From assembly GCA_015680905.1 (NCBI GenBank), contig CM027380.1, positions 17,502,001-17,566,000 on the forward strand: DNA of 64,000 bases, given 5' to 3'. The position numbers and the translations under genes are program-made. Origin of the DNA: Coptis chinensis (taxonomy: Eukaryota; Streptophyta; Magnoliopsida; Ranunculales; Ranunculaceae). A model generated the notes under the pieces. That model ran no database searches, was not told the origin of the DNA, and saw only the letters and a list, made by a program, of their open reading frames with translations. Shown piece after piece: positions 24,901-36,900 of the stretch; position 1 is the first letter of the stretch; each line of letters starts with the position of its first letter.

Positions 24901-27900
24901 GAGATGAAGATATGCTTTTAGAAGTGTTGCGTCAGAGATTCAGAAGAGAGAAAGAACATAACAACTACTTACAGATGCAACTGGATAAAGGGAAGCAAGT
25001 ACAAAGGGATGACGCCGATGCTACATCTTCCACACCGGCAAGAGCCCCCAGATCTGGTGAAAATCAGAATGTATTCAACCGACTACAATTTAATTACTGT
25101 AATAGCCATTTTCATAAGATGGGCCTTTGTAGGTATTGGGCCCAGAGAATAGGCCCAAGACCCTACTAGGCCCCATGAGGTAAACCTAAAGAGGAGATAT
25201 AAAAGTGAGGAGAGGAGGACTTGAGAAGAGGAGGGAAAAGAAGTGAGGGGAAGGAGAAAAGAATAAATGGAGGAAAGAGGCACCAGAGAGAGAGAAAGAG
25301 AAAGGTTGAGGGGGGAGGAGGGAGGAGACAACCAGTGGTAGGTGGAGACGACGGCCCGAGGAGACGCCGGCCGAGAGGGAGAGGAAGAGGAGGGGAATCT
25401 AGAGAAGGGGGAGTATGGAGACGCCGGCCGAGAGGAGGAGGAAGGGGAGGGGAGATCTAGAGAAGAGGAGAAGAGAGACGTCGGTTAGAGAGGAGGAAGA
25501 GGAGGGGAGATCTAGAGAAGGGGAGTATGGAGACGTCGGCCAGAGAGGAGGAGGAAGAGGAGGGGAGATCTAGAGAAGAGGAGAAGAGAGACGTCGGTCA
25601 GAGAGGAGGAGGAAGAGGAGGGGAGATCTAGAGAAGGGGAGTATGGAGACGTCGGCCAGAGAGGAGGAGGAAGAGGAGGGAAGATCTAGAGAAGAGGAGC
25701 AGGGAGACGACGGCTAGAGAGGAGGAGGAGTAGTGAGATGATGTCCCGAGATGAGGAAGAAGAGAGGAGGAGATATCTATAGTAGAGAAGGGAGAAGATG
25801 ACAGCCAGAGGAGACGACGGCCAAAGAGGAGGAGTAGGGAGATGATGTCTCGAGATAAGGAGGAAGAGAGGAGGAGATATCTCTAGCAGAGAAGGGAAAA
25901 AAACGCCGCCGGAGATGACGGCCAAAGGAGACGACGGCCCGAGGATACGACGGCCAGAGAGGAGGAGTAGGGAGATGATGTCTCGAGATAAGGAGGAAGA
26001 GAGGAGGAGATATCTATAGCAGAGAAGGGAGAAGACGACGGCCCGGAGGAGACGACGCCAAAGGAGACGAAGGCCCGAGACGATACGGCGGCCGAAAGAG
26101 GAGGAGAGGAGATGATGTCTCGAGATAAGGAGGAAGAGAGGAGGAGATATCTATAGCAGAGAAGGGAGAAGACGACGGCCAGAGGAGACGACGGCCAGAG
26201 AGGAGGAGTAGGGAGATGATGTCTCGAGATAAGGAGGAAGAGAGGAGGAGATATCTATAGCAGAGAAGGGAGAAGACGACGGCCGAGGAGACGACGGCTA
26301 GAGGATACGACGGCCAGAGAGGAGGAGTAAGGAGATGATGTCTCGAGATAAGGAGGAAGAGAGGAGGAGGTATCTAGAGCAGAGAAGGGAGGAGACGACG
26401 GCCATAGGAACGGCGGCCAAAGGAGACGACGGTCAGAGGAGACGCCGGCCAAAGGAGACGACAGCTAGATGAGACGACAGCCAGAGAGGATGAGGAATAG
26501 GAGGGGAGATCTAGAGAAGAGGAGAAGGGAGATGACAGCCAGAGAGGGGAGGAGGAGTAGGGAGATGATGTCCCAAGATGAGAAAGAAGAGAGGAGGAGA
26601 TATCTATAGCAGAGAAGGAAAAAGACGAAGGTCAGAGGAGACGACGGCCAGAGAGGAGGAGGAGTAGTGAGATGATGTCCCGAGATGAGGAGGAAGAGAG
26701 GAGGAGATATCTATAGCAGAGAAGGGAGAAGACGACGGCCAGAGGATATGACGGCTAGAGAGGAGGAGTAGGGAGATGATGTCCCGAGATGAGGAGGAAG
26801 AGAGGAGGAGATATCTAGAGCAGAGAAGGGAGGAGACGACGGCCATAGGAACGGCGGCCAAAGGAGATGACGGTTAGAGGAGACGCCAAAGGAGACGACA
26901 ACCAGAGAGGAGGAGGAATAGGAGGAGAGATCTTGAGAAGAAGAGTAGGGTGACGACATCCAGGGAGGAGGAGAAAGAGGAGGAGAAACCTAGATAAGAG
27001 GAGCCAGAATGAGGAGACAACGAGAGGAGAATAGGGAGACAACCAGAGGAGATGACATCTAGAGAGGAGGAGAATCCAAGAGTGAGATAGAAAAGAGTGG
27101 AGAGAGGAGAGAACTACGGTGCAGCTTGATCCCTCGATAAGGGGGTACGTAGGCAACCCAAATGGGTTCAATTGATGAAGTCAGATTAGGTGTATTGTTC
27201 GCCTTCAGCATCTAACCAAGTAGTCGAGAATTATAAAAATAAAAAAAATTGTGAAATGGGTTGCAACAATTACGGTACATCCCATCCATTGGAGCCTGTC
27301 CCTGAGCATCATCAGAATCACTCAAGGTCCAGCAGACATACATCCCATTCAAGAAGGCGATCCAGATCTCGAAATATCAACAACACTAGACGTAGCAGTG
27401 GTTATAACATGACAAGATCATTGAAGGTTGATCATAGCGCATCAGAAAGGTGGACAACATCCACCATAAGGCGCAATGTTGGACGCCAAGATCAGGACCT
27501 CAGAGATGAATTGCAACATGACCTTAGACATGGCTTGAATGCAGCAAACCGATACAGATAGGTTAACAAAGGTCAGCCTAGAGTACGACGACACCAAAGA
27601 AGTGCCTCCCCAGTTCGGCAGCTTAGCCCTTTTTATCGGCATAGGTCTCGCAGCCCAAGGAACCAGCCAAATATTGAAGCAAGCAATAGTTGGGGGCGAC
27701 AACACCGTGAGATGCAATGTGGTGAAATTACTCCTCAAATTGAAAATCTAGAAGTCACAGGCGCACCATTCACGGAACAACAAATGAAAGACATTGTCAA
27801 GAAAACAATAACCAATGTGGGTGTCGCTAATGCACGATGGAAATACCTTGCAGTGAACGAAGATGTCGTCGGGAGATTTTCCCTAAAGATACAAAATGCA

Positions 27901-30900
27901 GAACATCAGGAAGGATTCAAACAACTAGAACTTCCTACGTTGAAAGAAGCAGGAGGTGACCCGAACGATCATATTATGGAGTTTAAAAGTAGGCTAATTC
28001 TCTGGCGCAGAGATGACCCCTTCTTATGCAAACTTTTTCCGTCTACGTTAAAAGGAGAAGCTCTACATTGGCTTTCCAACTTGCCAGCTCAATCTATCGC
28101 GTCATTCCAGGAATTAGCAAACCAGTTCACAGATCGGTTTAAGCATAATTGAACACGTCCTAAGGATGTCAACATCTTGCTTAACACCAAGCAGCAAAAG
28201 GATGAAGCACTGACAAAGTTCGTAATTCGTTTCCGCCAAGTACAAGCAGAGGTCACCGATGTCCCTGACGTAATGATCATTCATGCATTCAAGGAAGGAG
28301 TTTATTTTGATAAAATGGAATCTACAACTTCCTTGTATGGGACCCCCCACAATCAAAGTCCGATCTGTTTGCACGAACACAACAGTTCATTAATGTGGAG
28401 GAAGATGTTAGATCAAAAGCTTCCAAAGATAAAGATTTTCGGAGTAACGACTTAAACGAAGGTAAAGGAAAACATAAGCAAAACATATCGGAAGGGCAAC
28501 AACAGAAATCTGAAAATGTTAACATAGTTCGTGAGGAAATGAAGCTCACTCCATTAAATGCCAAGTATGATGCGATATATGAGAAGATCAAGGGACGCAA
28601 CTTACTTTTTCCTCCGATGCCCTTACCTGAACACACTAAGTCTAAACGTGACAAAAATCTTTGGTGTCACTTCCACAATGATTTTGGCCATGAAATAGAA
28701 GAGTGCAGATCCCTTAAGGAAAAAATACAGAGACTAGTCAACAAGGGACAATTAGACGAGTTTTTGCTTTCAAAAACTGTGAAACAAAATTTAGCAATGA
28801 CTAGCCACAATGTCATACTAGCTGGGCATACCAAAATCAATGACATTTCACGAGCAAGGCAAAAGTGTGAACAACGAGCTAAGTTCGGTTTCTTGAGTGA
28901 ATTTTATTACGTCAATAACATTGATTTTGTTGAAGGAATTCGTTCAGAAACTACAGAGCCTGGTCCCCTATGTTTTAGTGATAGAGATCTAATTGGCGTC
29001 CATCATCCTCATTATGATGCTATCGTCATCTCAGCTTTCGTTGGATTATGGTGAGTTCAGCGCATCATGATAGATACTGGAAGTTCTGTCAGCGTCGTTT
29101 TTGTAGGTTGCTACAAGAACATGCAGCTGTCAGAAAATTTAATTATTGCAGAAAATAATCTAATCATTAGGTTTGACGGAACAACAACAACCCCAGTAGG
29201 AAGAGTCTCTTTACCAGTCACGCTAATGGACAAGTCAATCGACATTGAATTCCTTCTAATGAATTGCAAATCCCCTTACAATGCAATCTTAGGAAGGGAC
29301 TGGCTCCATAGCATGGGCGCAGTAGTCTCTACATTTCACCAAGCAATAAAGTTTCCATCTCTTGACAAAATTTGTAAGGTGCGCGGCGACCAGATGGCTT
29401 CCCATAGCTGTCACGAAAAGGTCTTGGAGGAATATCGTCAGTTGGATATGCGGGGAAATACAATTCTCAGTAATTCGCAACAAGTATGTAAATCAGAATC
29501 AGTCCCACACAATATTTACACTGCTAGTTCAAGAAATGAAGGACCACCGACCATAGACTGCCTCTTAGAAGTTCAGATTGGGAATTTAGGCGGAGAAACA
29601 ACTTTCATATCGGCAGAACTAACAGAAAATGAACAAAAGAAAATGGTAGCACTCCTCAGAAAGAACAAAAAGATTTTTGCTTGGTCAGTCGAGCAGATGT
29701 TAGGAATTAGCTCAGAAGTTGCATGCCACACACTTGACATTGATCTTACCATCAAGCCAGTTCTGCAGAAGCCTTGGCGCATGGCCCCAGAAAGAAAACT
29801 CAAAGTCAGAGAGGAAATTGATCGTTGACTCTCAGCTAAGTTTATACGGCCAATTTCATATCCGCAGTGGTTGTCTAATGTGGTTGCAGTACCCAAGAAA
29901 GAGGGTAAAATGAGAGTGTGCATTGATTTAACAAACCTTAACAAAGCTTACTCGATTCATCCCTACCCTCTCCCACGAATATCAGAATTGGTGGATGCTA
30001 CGTCTAGCTACCCACGATTATCATTTATGGATGCGTATTCGGGTTACCACCAGATCCCACTAGCTGTGAAGGACCAAGAAGCAACTGCATTCATAACTGA
30101 CCAAGGGATTTTTGTTACCAAGTTATGCATTTCGGTTTAAAAAATGTAGGGGCTACGTACCAGAGGATGATCGACACCATATTCGGAGATATATTGGGCA
30201 AGACAATGGAGGCTTATATTGATGACATGATTGTAAAATTCAAACACAGTGGAGATCACATCTCTGACTTACAATCAGTTTTTGATAGAATTGATGAATT
30301 CAACATGCGGTTAAATCCTTTGAAATGTGCTTTCGGACTGATATCAGGGAAATTTCTAGGGTATTTGATGACTCGTCGAGGCATCGAAGCTAACCCAGAA
30401 CAGATATGATCCATTCAAGCCATGCCCTCTCCAAAAACAAAAAAGGAGATTCAACAGCTCACAGGGAGCTTAACATTACTAAATCGTTTCATCTCTAAGT
30501 ACTCGGACCGGTGTTGTCCTTTCTTTCAGACATTAAAAGGCTCAGCAAGGTAGAATGATGATTGTGAAAATGTCTTTCAATCAATCAAGAACTACCTGGT
30601 CTCGCCACCAATCTTGGCCAGCCCAGCTACAGGGCAACCTGTTGGAGCTTACTTGGTCGCTACAGATACTGCAGTAAGTGCAGTCCTATTCATCGATGGA
30701 GAAGACGGTCGTCCGATCTTCTTCATTAGTAAAACACTAACGGGGCGGAAAGCAGATATTCGAGAATTAAAAAAATTACTCTAGCGTTGGTTCATGCTGC
30801 CAGACGCCTCAAGCCGTATTTCCAAGGGAGACTGGTCAAAGTATACACGGAATATCCTCTATGCAAAGTTTTCCGAAGTGCCCAGGAATCAAGTAGACTC

Positions 30901-33900
30901 GCGGAATGGGACATCTACTTAAGTGCTTATAGCATCAATTTTGAACCTCGTGTTTTAGAAAAGGGTCATGCACTTGCATCCCAAATGGCAGATTTCCCTA
31001 TAGACGATTTCATCCCTAAAGTTAACCAAGACGAAGGCATCTCTAGTGAAGCGCCAGCAGTTGGGGGGGAGGAAGGCCCAACAAATCTTACGGCCCCATC
31101 ACCCGATTCATGGATGGTTTACACGGATGGCTCACACAACAAATCTGGCTCTGGATTAGGATGTGTTTTTATCAAGCCAGACAATTAGTAGTTGGGTCGA
31201 CAGTTCCTTAGAACTGGTCCTTGAAGTAATCTTCTTTTGTTTTTCAGATTATCAATCATCAATAAAATGTATTATTCCATAGTTCTTTATTTTCATTCAG
31301 TTAGTTAGTAAAAATAATATATATCAATTACTCGCTACCATTCTTAAAGACAAACAGGTTGATATGAAGGCTCAACTATACAAAACATATACAAATTCAA
31401 AAGTCATGGAGTTTAGTTTGCACCAAAAAGTCATGGAGTTTCAATCAATACCTCTCCATGCACCAAAAAGTTGTGGAGTTTGCATTTTCAACACCTCTCT
31501 CCATGCACCAAAAAATCATGGAGTTTGCGTTTGCAACACCTTACTCCGTGCATCACCAAGCCATGGAGTTTGCATTTTCAACATCTCTCTCTATGCACCC
31601 AAAAGTCCGTGCATCACCAAGTCATGGAGTTTGCGTTTACAACACCTCTCTCAATGTACAAAAAAGTCATGGAGTTTGCGTTTGCAACACCTCTCTCCAT
31701 GCGCCACAAAGTCGTGGAGTTTGCATTTGCAATCCATGCACCACAAAAGCTCAAATTTTACAACAAAACTCAAGTTTCACTAATATTTTATACACAACTT
31801 AAAACTGGGGGTAAGCATTGGTTGACATTGAATAGTTGGAATATCTATCCAACTGTCATAGAATATGGTTGTTTCTCTAGTGAAATGCCAACAATTGGGG
31901 GCGACTGCGATACGTTTAATGCCCAAAAAAAAAAAAAAAATCTCCATCTCATTAGTATTTAGTGTTTTCATACCACTGGTGTTGCCTGAACTAAGCAGTG
32001 AACAAAAACAATGATCAATTTCATGGTCGTACAAACAGCCTTAGGCATTCATGCCAAGCAAACAATCTTTGGTTGCTTTCTTTTCACAATCTTCACCTTT
32101 GTTTATAACTTCCACTGTCGCATCCTTTTTTAACCAGTTTTTGTTATTATTCTTTACCACAAGGAACTAGTTTCATCTGACAAAGAGGGGGCGGTGTATG
32201 TGCCACCATATCTGCACCCTTATAAACAACCATCGTTGGGGTACCATTATAGTGCCACTCACTACTAGGCACGATGCCCAAGATTATGGCATGCCGGGCC
32301 GCCCAAAATTATGGCGTGCCTGCGCTACCCAAAATTATGGCGTGCCTGTCCTGCCCAAAATTATGGCGTCTTGCCGCCCAAAATTATAAGCGTCGGCCCT
32401 GCGCCTAAAATTATGGCGTGCACGCCCCCCAAAAATTATGGCATGCCTATCCTGCCCAAAATTATGGCGTGCCGGCCCTGCCCAAAATTATGGCATGCCT
32501 GCCATACCCAAAATTATGGCGCCATAAGCTAGATATAACAGGTTTAGATTTAGAAAACATATTTGTCAAGATATGCTTCCATATTAAGACTTTACATAAT
32601 TACATAAGATTTTCTAGCAATTAAAGAAATGATATTTCTCATTATTATCCTATAAATACCCCATTCCTTTGAAACAAAGAACTATGTTCATTTGAGAGAC
32701 TTGATTCCAGAGAACGATTTGGATACGTAGGCAGCCATTGAAGGTACAGTCTCAACAATTCATTACAACAACCTCCCTTACGAAACCATTGGTGTGTTTG
32801 GGCGAGTTATTACCCAAACACTAACCAACTCTATTACATCTGTCTCAAAACAAAACTGTACACTTCAGAAAAACTTAAACCATAAGACTCCAAGAACAAA
32901 TCCAAATCACATGTCCTCATCCAATGCACTCTACCATCTATATTTCCAAGAACACACCCACGTTGCAAAACAAAGCAAACATGAGTAAGCAAATTGAATT
33001 TGCTGGTATGAGTAAGACTAAAATAAAAACAACATTACGTTCATATCTTTCGAATAAAGAAATATACTATTCAATCATTTCAATTTGGAAGACAAACTAG
33101 TTCCATTTTCTCAAAACGGCATGTAGTTTCTTTCCAAATAAGATTTCACCCCAAATATACAATTCCAAGAATCTCATATAACAGTACTCATCATTCCCAC
33201 TTTCCAAAATGACTCACAACATCAATACCACTTACATTCCACTTATTAAATGCACATATGATAACCTAATTAAATATGAGTTTGATACACCTTACCTTTA
33301 AGCCAACGCGTCGTCTTAGGGTAGGATATTTACGTCCCTGCATAAAAGATTAATAGATCCTACCTTCCTGCAAAGCAGAGTTAGACATCGCAATAAAATG
33401 ATTTATCTTAGTCAGTCAAATTTCCATTCATAATCAAACCTCATTTAAGATATTTAAGTCTAATTGATACAACCTGGTTTGTCCCACATATTCAGGGAAT
33501 ACCATTTATCATAATACCTATATCAAGAGTAGTCATTCACATGACATCATTACGTCATAAAGTTTCTGCGTGCATAACCATATATCTCAGACTATCACAA
33601 GTCATTAATATTTTCATAATAACATATCAAGTTATAGTCATTTCACAATCACATAAAAGATCACAAGCATTCACTAATATTATTCACAGCCACACTTCAC
33701 ATCCATAGCATCACACAAATTCACATACTTTTAATTCATTCAATTCCACAATGTATCTGGTTTATTAATCATTTATTTATTGACCTCACCTTTAGTTCAT
33801 ACTCCACGATTTGCACTTCACACATTTGTTAAATCACACATACCCGTGTGCCTCTTTCACACCGAGTACCACTACAAGACATATGTCCCAAGCGGGGATA

Positions 33901-36900
33901 TCGCCTCTAGGAACATATTAACATCTTGAAAACTCATAACTTATGAGTCACAACCATATCTGGGCTTTCCATGTGCATAATCACAGTCTTTTATGGGCAT
34001 TCAATATCTCAGGTCATTCATGGCACATTCAATGAATACCTTGGGTCATTCCCGTCACATTCAAGGAATACCCATCATACACTAATAGGTCATTCATGGC
34101 ATATTCAATGAATACTTTGGGTCATTCCCGCCACATTCAAGGAATACCATCATAACACTAATAGGTCATTCATGACACATTCAATGAATACCTTGGGTTA
34201 TTCCCGCCACATTCAAAGAATACCCATCATACACTAATAGGCCATTCATGGCATATTCAATGAATACCTTGGGTCATTCCCGCCACATTCAAGGAATACC
34301 CATCATAACACTAACAGGTCATTCATGGCACATTCAATGAATACCTTCCTATCACATGACATCTCAAGTCATAATATATCATTACCAAATCTTGAGGCGT
34401 GGAGAGTTCTAAAGGTGTGGTCGACTCGTTGAAAATATTATTCTCAGCTCACTTATCATTGCACTAGCATTAATCATGCACAATAATTGATCACACGTGC
34501 AGAAAGTTATTTTCATGCATCAATACAAATCAATCACGCATTTAAATATTATTGAACGCTACATGAATGGTCATCAATCAAATACAATTCAAACAGCCAC
34601 AATCACGTACACAATTAAATATTAATATTATACACATATAGTTATCACAAAAACTAATATATAATATATAATATAGTGGCTGCACTTGTACATAAGGCTG
34701 CCTACGTATCCAATCTTTCAAGATTAGAATCAAGCCTTACGTAGCTCTTAACTAATTAATAAATATCAATATTCTTGTATGTACCTTTAAGGAAAACAAC
34801 AATTTATACTATAAAGAATCACATACAATAAGTTTCAAATACTCCCACAATCATATACGTAAAGTTCCATACCTAGAGATACACTATGAACCTTTAAATC
34901 CAAAAACTCACAATCATATTTTTCTCTACTTTTGATTCTAAAAAAATTGATCTTATGAACCATGTCAGTTCCAAATAAAGCCACAGTCTAAAAGTAGACT
35001 ACAAACATTATATAAAACACTCAAGAAGAGTTTAAGAGACTCTTAGTTCATTACTAGACATATTTCCCAAAATAGTTTCATGCACATAAATGATAACACG
35101 GTAGGTTTTCTAGCCAACTTGTCAATGCTATAGTTTTTCCTACATTCATCCAAATGATTTGTAACTTAATTATTTATAAACTAGGGTATGTAGGCATACT
35201 TTTTCATGTAGAACTCGAAGTCCCAATCTCAGCCCATCTAGAAAAAAACTTAGGTTGAAGACGGTAAAAATCCTAATTTCAGCAAATTAGATTTCTGACG
35301 GACTATCTTACGAATGACATAACTCTTTCCACATGTATCCAAATGTATTAAGGCTTTTTGCGTTGAAAATCTAACACACATAACTTACTTTTTTATGTTT
35401 TACAAAAATACTCAATCTCATTCTAAATGTACGAAAACTAGGTTCGAAAACAGTGCACAGAAACTGATTTCTGATGCACTATTTTCTGCCAGTCAAACTT
35501 CCAAACGCCATAATTAATTCCACGGGTCTCGGAATGTGATGAAGCCAATTGTAATAGAAAGAAGACTTCCAGATCTTAATTTTCCATGTTTTCTTAAAAA
35601 TCTAGTTCAAACTCTAACTAAATCAAAATTTAGCTCGGAATCAGACCAGCGCTAAGACATCTAAAGCACGCCAAGTCATTCAAAGACGACTAACAGATCC
35701 AAATCTTAACAATAGAACCGACCCACTTTAAAATATTAAGGATCCAGCCCACAAAAAACTTAAAACCGGCCCAAAGAAACAAAAGGCTTTTACTCCGGCC
35801 CAAGCCCAAAAGTCTAAACAAACTTAAGCCCACAAGTTCTATTTCTTAAAACAATTCAAGCCCATAAGTCTGATTTCGGCCCAAGCCTAACAAAAAAAGA
35901 AACATAATCGCCACCACCTCCTTCTTTTTCCTCAACAGCTCACCACCTCCACCGATCAGCCACCATCAACCACCAACCTTTGTCCCCTCTAAACCCATCT
36001 GTTTTAACCTTCACCGAAAACCCAATCTGTGGTACAATCAAAACTCGATTTCCCCACTCCTCACAAATCACGTTTTGATGCCATTAACAACCTTGGGACC
36101 TTCAATAGTACCCATACAACCCACCGAAATAGTTGGGTTTTGATCACCAACAAAACCAAACACTATGCTATACTAAAAACTCGATTTATTCACCTCCACC
36201 AAATTCGATCTTGACACCATTACTGCCCTTAAAAGCTTCAACAGTACAGTACCCAAACCACAAAACTCAAAAAAACCCAACCAAATGACATAATCCACAA
36301 CCTATATGATCATTCAAACAATTCAATAGTCCAACAAAACCTCTACACTCAATATATCAACCATTAACAATTTAGAACCATTTGAATAAAAAAAAATGCA
36401 GTAGATAAACTATACAAATTAAATAAATATTCGACAGTATTCACAACAGTATGTATTCCAAATTCGGCCGCATATAGAATGAGCACAGAATGAGCAGAAG
36501 AATAAATGAGCAGAAAAACTTATATCTTTGTTAGTAAACTTAAAAACAGACGTAAGAATGCATGTTCAGTGAAAGCTGTATTATCTACTTACTCGTGATA
36601 CGCTCATGCTATCAGCTATCTAACACTAGATTTCCAACAAGAATTCTCCCTTCTCCTTTATGTGTAAAACTTTTTTTTTTCTCTGTGTAAAATTCCCTCT
36701 GTGTAAAAAAAACTCTCCATGTGAACTCCTATGTGTGTTCCTTTTTGTTTTAAAACCCCCGAAAAATAGGGATGAAGGTTTATCTTTTTACCTACGGGGT
36801 TTCCTATCCTTAACTAATATTTATCCTATTTTTATTTTATCTATTCTTATTATTTTTATTATTATTATTTATGGTACTAGGAAAAAAAAAAAAAAACGAG

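Larger units (their letters stand above)
23953..32820 (+). mobile_element. E2: Tat-like retrotransposon lacking integrase
   Basis: An 8,868-bp element with two LTRs (23953-24577, 32195-32820), primer site, gag, protease, RT, RNase H, the start of an archaeal-type RNase H, a tandem-repeat 3' region and polypurine tract. Flanks are TTAAC (23948-23952) and CTAAC (32821-32825), a target duplication with one mismatch. The second RNase H of the Tat lineage stops after '[12 protein letters not shown]' and no integrase follows, so E2 cannot integrate by itself. Gag and pol carry frameshifts and stops (for example 28150, 28310, 29826, 30120, 30407). It sits inside LTR B. Confidence 0.9.

Noticed and set aside
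25200..27171. Several 65-118 codon open frames on the minus strand (Ser/Pro/Leu-rich) and an Arg/Gly-rich one on the plus strand
   Set aside because: All are by-products of the purine-rich minisatellite; they repeat with the unit and show no domain.
31364..31962. Overlapping frames of 114-163 codons rich in [15 protein letters not shown] units
   Set aside because: Three frames through the same 3' UTR tandem repeat; not protein coding.
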